From Plazaster borealis (lineage: Eukaryota; Echinodermata; Asteroidea; Forcipulatida; Labidiasteridae): DNA of 64,000 nt. Shown in pieces: positions 52,576 through 63,190 of the stretch. Both the position numbers and the translations under genes were made by a program. Within the stretch, counting starts at the first letter, position 1, and each line of letters starts with the position of its first letter. The DNA lies in assembly GCA_021014325.1 (NCBI GenBank), contig CM037469.1, positions 14,450,663 to 14,514,662 of the forward strand. The letters are read 5' to 3'. The notes under the pieces were generated by a model. The model was not told the origin of the DNA. It worked only from the letters and a program-made list of their open reading frames with translations, and made no database searches.

Positions 52576-53039
52576 GTGCTGAAGCCTGCAGTAGGAGAAC
52601 AGTGCTGATGAGATTAACATTGTTGTTAATCTGGCCAGTCATTATATTAGTACAATACACCTTGATCACAGAGCCGCCATCTTGTTTTTTTCTCCCATTC
52701 ATATCAATGTAACCAAACCGAGGCTGGAAGGGAAAATAGGCTGGTTCCTTTTTGGTGGAATTAGATTCTGTATTCCTTATCCCTCATGCACAAATGAAAC
52801 AAGTCAAGATATGGTGGCGGCCTGATTTTCATAGTGTGAAGTGTTATATCAAAATGAATGCTGGTTAAAATGCAGTATTAATATAGCTCAGAGTCATTCA
52901 ACCTAAACTCCCCCAACTGGTATATGCTTTACCCAGATTGGAGTCCTTTCATAACAAATGGGAGAGTTTATCTTATCAGAAACTTCATAAGCTGACATGT
53001 CATACATTTACTTGACCCTGAAACATCAACACATCCACA

Positions 53040-53520
53040 GAGACTTCCTGAATCCCTCAATACTAAACATTAAAAACCTGTGACTGCAATACAATTGGTA
53101 AACCTGGTCCCTGAATCCATCAAACTCGGGCAAAACCTTTAGACTCTGATAAGATTGGTATGCCTGACTCCATGCTTAGCATGGTTGGTTTGGCTGTGCA
53201 GTACTGAACCCATCAAAATCAGGCAAAACCTTATAGACTTTGATAAGATTGGTATGCCTGGCTCCATGCTAAGCATGGTTGGTTTGGCTGTGCAATACTG
53301 AATCCATTAAACTCAGGCAAAACCTTTAGACTCTGATAAGATTGGTATGCCTGGCCCCGTGCTAAGCATGGTTGGTTTGGCTAAGCATGGTTGGTTTGGT
53401 TGTGCAGTACTGAATCCATAAAACTCAGGCAAAACCTAGGCTCTGATAAGATTGGTATGCCTGGCTCCATGCTAAGCACAGTTGGTTTGGTTGTGCAGTA
53501 CTGAACCCATCAAACTCAGG
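53040..53520 (+). repeat. About 93-bp satellite array, four to five copies
   Basis: Core AGACTCTGATAAGATTGG, TATGCCTGGCTCCATGCT, AAGCATGGTTGGTTTGGC. Spacing of the core is 94, 93 and 109 bases, the last with an extra 17-base duplication. Related to 36,167-36,330 and to 56,600-57,830. Confidence 0.85.
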
Positions 53521-53842
53521 TCACATTGTTTGTCAGAAATGAGAAATACGTAAATCAGACAGAGAAGATTATCAAAAACATGACGATATTTACATAAAAT
53601 AACTACACTTTAATTTCATGATGGAAGACGAAATGGAAATTATCAAGAAATATATAACTTTAAGATAAAATCAAACTAGAGTGGGCTTGTCAGGGCCTTT
53701 TAATATCTCTCAAGCATGGATGCCTTACATCCATTTAACTTAATTCTACACATCTACAGTAATTTGTTATTTGTTTGTACATGCGCTTATATTCTATGTT
53801 TTTCTTTAAACAAGCCCAATTTCTAACTGCTTCTCAGAAAAT

Positions 53843-54366
53843 ATAGACTGTGCAAGTCTCGCGCATATCGAAAACGAGAAAAAAACTTGAGAAAATATTA
53901 TATTTTTTCTTTTTAAATTATATTTATACACAATTTTTGAAAATAAAAATACCCATAGAAAGTTGTTATAAATAAATTTTCAACAAAATTAAAACGAGGA
54001 TGATTTTTGTTAGAAACCCCAGTTGCCAATCATGCCCAAATGTGTTCGTCTATTACACAGGTTTAATGACAACATGACCGTCAGTTGGGCAAAATTCTTA
54101 ATTTTGTTTATAAGTAACCGGAAACGGAAGTCAAATCTTATTCCCAGGTTTTCTTTGTTATTTTGTTGAATTGATTTTACTTTCATATTGTTAATCACTT
54201 AGTAGGCCTATTACATTCCCAACAACATTATGTACTTTTCATAGCCATAAACTACGTTAAACTAAAATAATTGAAGAAACAAAAAAAACACTCACGTAAA
54301 ACTCCATATGGTTGGAACCACAATGGTCCCGGAAGTTCAAATATGCGCGAGACTTACACAGTCTAT
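53843..54366. mobile_element. 524-bp TIR element, full-length copy
   Basis: Ends ATAGACTGTGCAAGTCTCGC and ...GCGAGACTTACACAGTCTAT are inverted copies, with AT-rich inner sequence and no transposase. It has a truncated relative at 33,832 and foldback derivatives at 852 and 25,926. Confidence 0.75.
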
Positions 54367-54378
54367 TGCTCGGCAAAT

Positions 54379-54576
54379 TTATCTGACAAGCAAAAAAATC
54401 AGAAGGGAGCCAGCCAGTAACGACCAAAATACAAAGCTGAGCAGTTTGCGCTGGTTCTTCCTTATGGCGTGTATAATGTGCTGAACATCTGCATAAGTCA
54501 GCCCAAAGCATGGTTTGTATACAAATGCTTCAAATGTTTGGGCTCCATTTTCAACATGGGCAGTGACCTTTGACAT
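54379..54576 (-). CDS. Possible small tail-anchored membrane protein, or terminal exon
   Basis: A 65-codon frame with ATG (54,576), in-frame stop upstream and TAA at 54,379. It starts MSKVTAHVENGAQTFEAFVY and ends in one clear membrane span (LLSFVFWSLLAGSLLIFLLVR) after a basic helix HAIRKNQRK. The composition is protein-like and unlike the repeats around it. It could also be a last exon, with acceptor ...TTTCAATGTCAAAG. I do not recognise it. It ends 13 bases from the 524-bp element. Confidence 0.4.
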   Translation of the reverse strand: MSKVTAHVENGAQTFEAFVYKPCFGLTYADVQHIIHAIRKNQRKLLSFVFWSLLAGSLLIFLLVR

Positions 54577-54696
54577 TGAAATTTAAATATCTTACCGCAT
54601 AGTGGGAGAGATAGGTCTTATGGCTATGTAAATATTGGTAATATGGATATACATTTGTCACACTATGTACAACTTGTTGTTTTGTTTTTTTCTTAA

Positions 54697-55039
54697 AGTG
54701 AGGGTATGCCTTTGGCAATTACTCCAAAAATTAATGACCATAAAAACTTACTTGACTAAAGAGCACTGGAGAGCTGTTGATGTTATAATAGATTGTTAGA
54801 AACGACCGCCTTTGAAGTAATGTAGTTAAAGAGAAAGATGTAATTTTTTTCACCCACAAATTTGATCGTGAGAAAGCACACAATTCTATGCAACACTGGG
54901 ATTTTTCCTGTCATTATTTTCTTTCAAGTTCAATGACCAATTGAGCCCAAATTGTCACAGGTTTGGGTTTTTTGCATATGTTGGGATACACCAAGTGAGG
55001 ATACTGGTCTTTGACAATTACCAAAAGTATACCCTGCCT
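54697..55039 (+). repeat. TTAA MITE family B, copy 7 (diverged)
   Basis: Between TTAA 54,693-54,696 and 55,040-55,043. The ends have changed to AGTGAGGGTATGCCTTTGG and ...AGTATACCCTGCCT. Confidence 0.72.
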
Positions 55040-55064
55040 TTAAGACTGTCAGAAGAATTCAAGG

Positions 55065-55475
55065 GGCTCGAAACTTGCACTTGACCGCAGGTTCGGGGCC
55101 TGTGATTCTAGCATCAGGCCAGTAAATTCACGATTAGACAAGTCAGGTGGTCTTGTGTTTTGAATTCACTGTGTGGTATCTTTAATTCAAAAAATTGTGC
55201 TCAAATGTTGACTTTGAGTCTGATAAATATCTATCAATTCTGTTGAGTATGGAAGTTCACTTGACCCATAAGACAATTTTAAGAGAAAATCTTTTGTTAG
55301 TGCTTCTGTTAAACAAAACAGCTTATATATGTTAAACTGTGGTTTTTTTCATTCTGGTCTTTTATAATCTTTTCTCAATTTGATTCTGGTCTTGTAAACA
55401 TAAATCTGGTCTAGTAAAAATTCTAAGCAACAAGCCCTGCTGTCTCGTGGATTTTCCACTCAAATTCGAGCCCTA
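55065..55475 (+). repeat. Dispersed 0.4-kb repeat, copy 2
   Basis: Collinear with 43,380-43,772. Ends GGGGCTCGAAACTTGCAC and AAATTCGAGCCCTAAC are themselves inverted (GGGCTCGAA / TTCGAGCCC), so it is a TIR element. Confidence 0.7.
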
Positions 55476-55659
55476 ACTCAGTGGCTCATACTATAGGCCT
55501 ACTGATTCAACCAAAATCTGACAGACAGTTTTGTTTCGCAAAGAGAAAGTGTGGATCAAATAAGAAAATGCGTAAGGAGGGCAGAAGAAAGAATTTGACA
55601 TCATTAATGAATTCTTGATACTCGAAGCTTTCAGTCCCAGGTTTGTACAGGACCTAGAT

Positions 55660-56165
55660 TAAAAAGGGGGCTTGAAGGTCAAATTGAATTTTGTGATGCA
55701 CTCATTTTTCAACAGATAGAGTCCTCATGAAAGTTTGAAAAAAAGTCTCTAATCTTGCGTTAAAATGGTGTAAAATGCCCTTTTATTTGATACTCTTTCT
55801 TAGCTAAATTTGAATTGTGACGTCATCGAATTTAAAAACAAATGGTTCTGTACAATACAAAGAGGAATTGTTTGTGCCAGTCAAAAGGTCACATCCACTG
55901 CTGTTTTAATATCATCAAAATTCAGGAATTAACTCAAAATTCTCCGTACAAAAATGTACAGACCTTATATTCGAACTGTGGGACGTCATCAAACATTTTT
56001 GGATTTTGACGAAAAATTTCACTTAAAGCGTTATCAAACACAGTGGCATTTTACACCGTTTAACGTGAGGTTAGAAACTCTTAAGTTTTTTCCCCACTTT
56101 CATGAGGACTCTATCTATTGGAAAATGAGTGCTTCACAAAACTGAATTTGACCTTGGAGACCCTC
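55660..56165. mobile_element. Foldback element with arms of about 170 bases
   Basis: AAGGTCAAATTGAATTTTGTG...GAGTCCTCATGAAAGT at the left is repeated inverted as ACTTTCATGAGGACTC...TGAATTTGACCTT at the right, and inner arms (GTGACGTCATC / GGGACGTCATC) also pair. No gene is seen inside. Confidence 0.78.
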
Positions 56166-56399
56166 TTCAAGGATGTTGTTACAAGGATTCTTACCCCAAT
56201 ACAAGAATTTATGCTCTCTTTAAAAAAACCCAGACAATTATAACAGCTGATGAGGACAATGCTATGGAATTCTGATTTCAAAAAATAAATTCATATAAAA
56301 ACTGCATAATATAAGCCATAAGGAGCAGTACTAATATACATAATATTTAACAAATGATCAAAGGACCTTAAGTTATTTCATATACATCTTTACAATCCG

Positions 56400-56573
56400 A
56401 GCACCATTCCATAAAGCCGGTAATAAACACACAAAAATGCTTAGCTTGGGGAAAAATCTCGCTTAGCAGAAACAGGTTACTAGCCAAAATACCATGTAAT
56501 GTATATTATTGTCACTGGTTCCCGGCTGAGCACTATTTTCTGCTTAACGGCTTTATGAAATTGGGCCCTGTTG
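56400..56573. repeat. GGGCCC foldback element, copy 2
   Basis: CATAAAGCCGGTAATAAACAC at the left, ...CGGCTTTATGAAATTGGGCC at the right, and TAGCCAAAATACCATGTAAT inside. Confidence 0.65.
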
Positions 56574-56599
56574 GTGTTGGGGGTAAGGTGTAATCCGGA

Positions 56600-57830
56600 T
56601 ACTTGGTAAATGTTTCTGTAGTGGATTATAAAAAGCATAACTCACAAGGGGAACTTCAGAATCCATACGCAATCTACCCAACCATAAGGTAACTCAATAT
56701 CCAACAATTTGTTAGACTCTGATTAGGGTGGTATCGCTAGCCCCATACGTCACTAGGGGAACTTGGGAATCCATATGCAATCTAACCAACAATAAGGTAA
56801 CTCGACAACCAACAAATTGTTAGACTCTGATTAGGGTGGTATCCCTAGCCTTGTACCCCTCTATAGGGGAACTTCCGATCCATACTCGATCTACCCAACC
56901 ATAAGGTAACTCAATATCCAACAATTTGTTAGACTCTGATTAGGGTGGTATCCCTAGCCCCATACGTCACTAGGGGAACTTGGGAATCCATATGCAATCT
57001 AACCAACAATAAGGTAACTCAACATCCAACAAATTGTTGGACTCTGATTAGGGTGGTATCCCTAGCCTTGTACCCCTCTAGGGGAACTTCCGATCCATAC
57101 TCGATCTACCCAACCGTTAGGTAACTCAACATCCAACAAATTGTTGGACTCTGATTAGGGTGGTATCCCTAGCCTTGTACCCCTCTATAGGGGAACTTCC
57201 GATCCATACTCAATCTACCCAACCATTAGGTAACTCGACAACCAACAAATTGTTAGACTCTGATTAGGGTGGTATCCCTAGCCTTGTACCCCTCTGTACG
57301 GGAACTTTCGATCCATACTCGATCTACCCAACCATTAGGTAACTCAATATCCAACAATTTGTTAGACTCTGATTAGGGTGGTATCCCTAGCCAATGTACC
57401 CCTCTAGGGGAACTTCCGATCCATACTCGATCTACCCAACCATTAGGTAACTCAACATCCAACAAATTGTTGGACTCTGACTAGGGTGGTATCCCTAGCC
57501 TTGTACCCCTCTATAGGGGAACTTTCGATCCATACTCGATCTACCCAACCATTAGGTAACTCAACATCCAACAAATTGTTAGACTCTGATTAGGGTGGTA
57601 TCCCTAGCCTTGTACCCCTCTAGGGGAACTTCCGATCCATACTCGATCTACCCAACCATTAGGTAACTCAACATCCAACAAATTGTTAGACTCTGATTAG
57701 GGTGGTATCCCTAGCCTTGTACCCCTCTAGGGGAACTTCCGATCCATACTCGATCTACCCAACCGTTAGGTAACTCAACATCCAACAAATTGTTGGACTC
57801 TGATTAGGGTGGTATCAACATAGAGCAGTA
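56600..57830 (+). repeat. About 107-bp satellite array, eleven copies
   Basis: The motif GATTAGGGTGGTATCCCTAG recurs eleven times at 106-110-base steps. Two unit types alternate at the left (one with CCCCATACGTCACTAGGGG, one with TTGTACCCCTCTATAGGGG). From about 57,060 only the second type continues, with near-identical units. The last unit breaks off with GTATCAACATAGAGC. Confidence 0.93.
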
Positions 57831-58147
57831 ACTGTCCTTGCTCTATAGTATCCCTAACCTCATAGCTCATTAAGGGTAACTTCAGACTCAATCTACCAAC
57901 CATATCTCAGCATCCAAATGGTAACATTGTTACAATCCTGGTATCCCTTGTCCTATAATCAGTTTGGTAGTGAAGTTTATAGAATGATAGAATTAAACAG
58001 AACCAGCTGTTTGACTTTGATGAGTTCTTGGTCCACTATTATGGCTCTGCTTACGGTGGAATTCTACGATTACACCACCCTGTAAATCACATAATTCTAT
58101 GGGCTTTAAGTGCAGAATTTTGTGGTAAGCAGCGCCATAAAATTGGG

Positions 58148-58333
58148 TCTTAGTGCCTAATTTCATAGAGCTACTTATTAAGCACAACAAACTTATGCTT
58201 ACCAGAATAACGTTACCAGCCAAAATACCATGTTACATGTACAATCTTTGACTAGTACCCTGCTTATTTTTGCTCAGCAGAAAATATTGAAGCACAATTT
58301 CTTGCTTATAAGCAGCTCTATGAAATTGGGCCC
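58148..58333. repeat. GGGCCC foldback element, copy 3
   Basis: AATTTCATAGAGCTACTTATT at the left, inverse GCAGCTCTATGAAATTGGGCCC at the right, and CAGCCAAAATACCATGT inside. Confidence 0.7.
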
Positions 58334-58789
58334 AGGTAGTTAGGATATGAGAGTCTTATAGTCTGATAGTAATGCATCTCTGATAAAACGAAGCAGGTTT
58401 CACTTACCTTGTGGAAATTGAAGCCATTGGGAACTGTGTCCCAACATTTTATGAACAAAAGCATAAAAAGCAAAGGCTTTTATGAAATTTTAGTATGTAC
58501 ATTTTGTACCTGGCAGTTAATCCGGCAGTTCCATTTAGTAAACTCTGAGCCACGTATACAGTGTAATTTACTTTTGTCATTAACCTAGGTCGTACAAGAG
58601 TTGACCTGGGTCATACATGAGTTGACCTAGGTCATGCGTGAAACATGGGATCTGGTGTGGCATGCAGACCCATTGTGAAACACAAGTAACATGACCATGG
58701 AATTATTTATAGCATTTACAATTTCCCTCTATCAATCTGGAGCTGTCCGAGGTCAAAGGTTGACTTTATGGTCAGAGTTCACAGCAGTG

Positions 58790-59122
58790 TCAGTTATACC
58801 AGTATTTGATCATTGCTTGACGGACCCATGTCATTTCCGGACTCGACGCTCTACTTTCGTTTATACTCATACTGGACGCTGACCGACAGATGGACGTCTG
58901 CGGACTGAGAGGGCTAGAGGCTATCTCTTGGATTTCAGGACTTGAAGCTGACCGACTGGACACGACGGACGAACTACGACTAATACCACAGAAGCATTTC
59001 CTACTGACGGGCAGCGTGCTCCCTAAGAGCTTCAACAGGGTCTCATACTGACGCTTGCGGCCGTTTTCCAGCGGTTGTTTACTAATGATGGTGTTGTTGT
59101 TGTTGTTGTTCTGTTGCATGTC
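58790..59122 (-). CDS. Possible - strand terminal exon, Ser-rich protein end
   Basis: After a good acceptor (CCCTGTTACACCACAG) the - strand is open for about 110 codons to TGA at 58,790. It has an Asn run from an AAC repeat, a basic helix ENGRKRQYETLLKLLGS, then a Ser-rich stretch with three SPE/SP motifs (SSPEIQEI, SSPLSP, SSPEMTW). Base composition is less AT-rich than its surroundings and codon use looks coding. An ATG lies near the exon start, so it may also be a first or single exon. I do not recognise the protein. Confidence 0.45.
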   Translation of the reverse strand, partial: DMQQNNNNNNTIISKQPLENGRKRQYETLLKLLGSTLPVSRKCFCGISRSSSVVSSRSASSPEIQEIASSPLSPQTSICRSASSMSINESRASSPEMTWVRQAMIKYWYN

Positions 59123-60035
59123 TGTGGTGTAACAGGGCAACCAAATCCCGGTTAGTGGTTAGTAAATGAATGTTAACTGTAACCATGACAACTGATAACA
59201 TCAACAAGATGCAATGATGAATAATGCATGAGATGAGACCCAGTGGCTGTGGCTCATTTGGCCATATCAGAGGATTAAAGCCGAAGCCATTGCTGCAGAA
59301 ACTGTCTACATGAACCGTATAATCTCAAGGCAGCCATCTTGTTTTACAAATCCCCACAACCAAACCAATCATTTGGTGCTCAATACGGGGCATGGTGTAC
59401 CCCCCCCCCCATTGTGTCTTCACTGTGTGCTTGGAATCTCAGGAATTCTGTAGAGGATTTTAAGGGGGGGACTTCTGTTCAAGAGGAAAATAGTGTGTTA
59501 AAGTATGGGAACATTGGGGGGGGGGGGACACCCTCTGCCCCATATTGGGCATGATATAAAACCAATGCTTAAAACAAAAATAGTCTGGCTTGCTTTTTAT
59601 CTGTCAATGTAATAACCATTACCCAACACAGGGTATCTGACTTAAAATGGCTACCATGTGAAATCGGCAATAAACAATGAATGTCAAAATAAATCACCAT
59701 GGTGACAATTCATGCAGATTAGTAAAGCAATGTAAGTAAGAGCCATTGTTAGGCAGTGTCTGAAGTAACAGCTTCAGCAATGGCTTACGTTGGAAAGATC
59801 CAAGGCCTTTTTATCCAATGTTGCTGCAACAGCCATAGCCATTCCAGTATTGCTGCTTTAGCCAACAATCGTAGCCATAGCCGAAAGTCGCTTGATTCAG
59901 ACTCGGCCTTCCCATGAAGATGAACATGCAACTTGCAAATCAACATAAAAGAACATAGCATCATTTTCAACCTCAAATCCTTGGTACCGTAATTTCTTTA
60001 CTAAAAATATTCCTGACTACCCCGAATAAAGATAT
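59123..60035 (+). other. Gene-free stretch
   Basis: C run near 59,400-59,410 and G run near 59,515-59,528 inside a weak inverted pair (TACCCCCC.../...GGGGGGACACC, with AATACGGGGCATGG / CATATTGGGCATG). I see nothing else that can be named. Confidence 0.4.
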
Positions 60036-60039
60036 TGAT

Positions 60040-60185
60040 AAAAATAGGGAGACTGCCAACATAGGGCTAGATAACTCACTCAGTTGGTAGGGCGCCGACA
60101 CATTAATCTGGAGGTCGCTTTTTCTTTGTTCAACTCAAAATTATTTTAAAAATTTACCCAGTCAGTTTCCCTTGTGGTTTATTAA
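60040..60185 (+). repeat. tRNA-derived SINE, third family, copy 2 (B box lost)
   Basis: GGGAGACTGCCAACATAGGG, then GCTAGATAACTCACTCAGTTGG. The B-box half is missing; the tail TTACCCAGTCAGTTTCCCTT is present. Confidence 0.68.
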
Positions 60186-60329
60186 TTTATATTTGAAATA
60201 AAAAGTTCCATCCCCTTAAGGTGATCCCTCTCCTTTCGCTTCCCAGGTTGTATCGTAAACTTGGGTGTGATCCCTGGCTATACGGCAGTTACAGGTTGAA
60301 TGGCTTCTGAATGGCACCCCCGAACAAAG

Positions 60330-60490
60330 AAATTGAGACTGCCAACATTATGGCTAGATAGCTCAGTTGGTAGATAGCTCAGTTGGAGGTTGCAGGTTCA
60401 AGTCCCGCTCTAGTCAGTTTTGTTGTTGTTCAACTCCAAATTATGAAAACAATTTACCCAGTCAGTTTCCCTTGTGGTTTATTACTTGAT
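60330..60490 (+). repeat. tRNA-derived SINE, third family, copy 3 (A box doubled)
   Basis: TAGCTCAGTTGGTAGATAGC repeats the A-box region and skips the anticodon region, then GGTTCAAGTCCCGCTCTAG and the common tail. Confidence 0.7.
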
Positions 60491-60597
60491 AAAACTATTC
60501 GTGAATTCAACAGCATAGGTATCTCAAAGTCTGTTTAAATTTTCTTCAGAGCATTTTGAGTAGTTTGGTCCCTCCACCATTCAAAATAAAGTCTTAA

Positions 60598-60696
60598 AGG
60601 GTCTGTATACATTTGGTAATTACTCATGAAATTAATGGCAAGTAAGTTTTTATTGCAATTAATTTTCAGAGCCATTATTAAACGTATACAGACCCT
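60598..60696. repeat. Minimal family A MITE of 99 bp
   Basis: TTAA on both sides (60,594-60,597 and 60,697-60,700). Both halves are the same end of family A in opposite orientation (AGGGTCTGTATACATTTGG and ...AACGTATACAGACCCT). The whole interior and the other terminus are gone. Confidence 0.78.
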
Positions 60697-61203
60697 TTAA
60701 ATTGTGTTTTCTGACTTTTCATTTTAGCTTACCACAGGCAGTTACTTCATTTATGACACTTACTTTGATGCTTTTATTCAGCCAGTATCAATTCTAAATT
60801 AAATGAATTCACATTTTTAGGCCCTTTTTGAGTTTGGATGTATTGGTTGTGTGAGTTTTGCTGGGTACATGTGGGTAGGTGTCCACATTTAAACTGTGGA
60901 TAAATAACAAAAGGGACAATCGGTCCATGGATGCTATCATAAAGGAAAACATTGTGGTTCACGGTTGCAATCACAAAGAGTTGAACAAAGGAGGGTCCAC
61001 GATTGCAGGTTTTTACATACGTGTGTGTGAGTGTTTCTTGTGGTGTATGAGGGGGGTGGGTTGGAGCGTGTCTACTTGTTGAAACCGAGGACTTTAACAA
61101 AAGGGATCCGGGTGTTTGACAGAGCGAGGACGTCCTCGCTTCGTTTTCGTGTACAAACCCAATGGGGACATCGCTAAAAACAACCAAGTCTAATCAATGG
61201 ACA

Positions 61204-61560
61204 ATGTCGTGGCCGAGCGGATTAGAACACCAAACTCAAGCTCTGGTGTTTCTGATCGGCAGAGTGTGGGTTCGAATCCCAGTCGTGACACTTGTGTCCT
61301 TAAGCAAGACACTTAACCACATGCTTCCTCCTTCGGATGGGACCTAAAGCCGTTGGTCCCGTGTACTAGGATTGGTAGTGCACGTAAAAGAACCCAGAAC
61401 ACTTATCGTGGAAGAGTAGGGGTTTAACCCCTGTGTTTCTGGTTCACATTGCAAGCACCCTTATTTACAGGTTTCCTCAGGCTTGCAAGCTACAGTGATT
61501 AAGTTCACTTGTGAGGCATCCTTGGTTTCATTACCAGAAATATATAATAATAACAATAAT
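61204..61560 (+). repeat. tRNA-Leu-derived SINE, best copy
   Basis: Head GTCGTGGCCGAGCGGATTAG (A box) to GTGGGTTCGAATCCCAGTCG (B box), with CTCAAG in the anticodon place and a wobble-rich acceptor stem, which is tRNA-Leu-like. The body follows (CTTGTGTCCTTAAGCAAGAC, CCCGTGTACTAGGATTGG), then an AATAATAACAATAAT tail. Copies at 4.9, 32.4, 33.2 and 43.2 kb show that it is mobile. Confidence 0.8.
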
Positions 61561-62490
61561 ATTGGGAGAACAAAGAGAAGTCCTCGATTTACGGGATTCA
61601 CATAATGTGTGTGCGCTTGTGGGTGTTATACTACCATTTTTGTATGTGCAGGTTTGTGTTTTTTCCTAAGTAGGTGTGTATTAGCCTTTTGCTTCCTTTT
61701 ACTCCATTGGTTTTTATATCTTGATGTCCTTTTAATGATTCAGTTGTAGCTTTTACTGATGTAGTATAGTTACCAATCAGTTTTTATGCTGTGATGACTA
61801 TTGTGAATAAACCTTTTATCTATCTATCTATCATTATGTGCAGCCATTTTGTTTTTTCCTCCATTCAAATCAATGTAACCAAAATGAGACTGGAAGGGTA
61901 AAATAGTCTGGTTCCTTATGATAGAGTCTGGGTGCTTACACAATTAACAGTGGTAGAGTCAGGGTGCTTACACAATTAACGCGACTTGTTTGGGTATAAT
62001 TTTAAAGCTTTATTTATTGTTACTGTTCATCGGAATTAGCTTTAAGCTAGCTGCGGTCATTGTGTACATCATGGTAGTAAGTTGACACTGTGTCATTCAC
62101 ACAGTGTAAATGTAACAGATAAATGCAAACTGCCAAAAAAAATAATTCATAATATTTTCATTTTTTTTTCCAAATGTAATTCATAATCCATGCCTGAAGA
62201 AATAATATTCAAACTAAACAAATCAATGTAAATATAAAAGGAAAACAAAAAAACACAGTCAGAAGAAGCTAGATATGATTACAAGATTGGAAAAACAGTG
62301 AGTGGATATTTCAATTTGAATCTGTGGCCTGAAATCAAAACTGTTTTGACAAGTTAGCAATCTGAGACAGATTGTGTTAAATGGTGATACCTGATAACAA
62401 CTCATACAGCAAAAAAAGTACATATTATTTGATTGACAGAGTAAAGGCAGGATTACATTGACAAAAAGCCAATCTATGCATGACCCTATC
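61561..62490 (+). other. Gene-free stretch
   Basis: A TATC microsatellite lies at 61,819-61,832 and a 35-base direct duplication (GAGTC.GGGTGCTTACACAATTAAC) at about 61,924-61,980. No gene or known element is seen. Confidence 0.45.
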
Positions 62491-62495
62491 TTTAA

Positions 62496-62886
62496 AGGGT
62501 CTGTATACATTTGGTAATGACTCTGAAAATTAATGGCAATCAAAACTTACTTGGTAAGAAGTACAGCAGCTTTGGATAGTATAATGCATTTTGAGAAACT
62601 TTTCACTTAGAAGTACTGCGGTTATGGAAAAAGATATCACTTTTTATCCCCCAAAATTTGAATCTGAGAAGCGTTACTGACAGCTACGTTTCTCAGATTG
62701 TGTATTCAAGTTGCAGATTATTCTTCCTGCGTGGACATAATCACTCCAGATTTTTCGGCAATATCTCAAAAACGTTACCACCTTTTTAAATGAAGTTTTT
62801 CACAGGTTAGTTTTTTGGTATATATCTACAACTATATAGGATTGAAACAAACAGTTGGTTCCAATTACCAAACGTATACAATCCCT
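62496..62886 (+). repeat. TTAA MITE family A, copy 8 (complete)
   Basis: 391 bp between TTAA 62,492-62,495 and 62,887-62,890. Ends AGGGTCTGTATACATTTGG and ...CGTATACAATCCCT. Central hairpin at about 62,660-62,700. Confidence 0.83.
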
Positions 62887-62999
62887 TTAATTCGCTATGC
62901 CTTTGTCTATTTTTCTGCAATTTTCTGTGAATAAACAGACCAATGTATAACGCAAGCTTTTTATAAATAGTGTCATGCAAATTTGACAACAACATACAA

Positions 63000-63190
63000 C
63001 AATTTCACTTGTTGGAGAATCAGATTCAATTGTTTTGGGGTGAACAATTATCAAAACATTATTTACTTCAAAGGAAATCCTTTCTCAAAATAGTTTATCC
63101 TATCAACAGCTGCAGTGCTTCTCACCAAGTAAGTTTTGTTATGGTCATAAATGTTTGAAGTATTTACCAATCTATGAACCTATCTTTAAA
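63000..63190 (+). repeat. MITE family D, 3' part
   Basis: GGAATCCTTTCTCAAAATAG-like stretch, CAACAGCTGCAGTGCTTCTC, and an end ...ATGAACCTATCT then TTAA. The left half is missing. Confidence 0.62.

Noticed and set aside
56600..57830. CRISPR-like array of regular repeats
   Set aside because: Animal genome, units are joined without spacers, and the whole 107-bp unit is conserved: a satellite.
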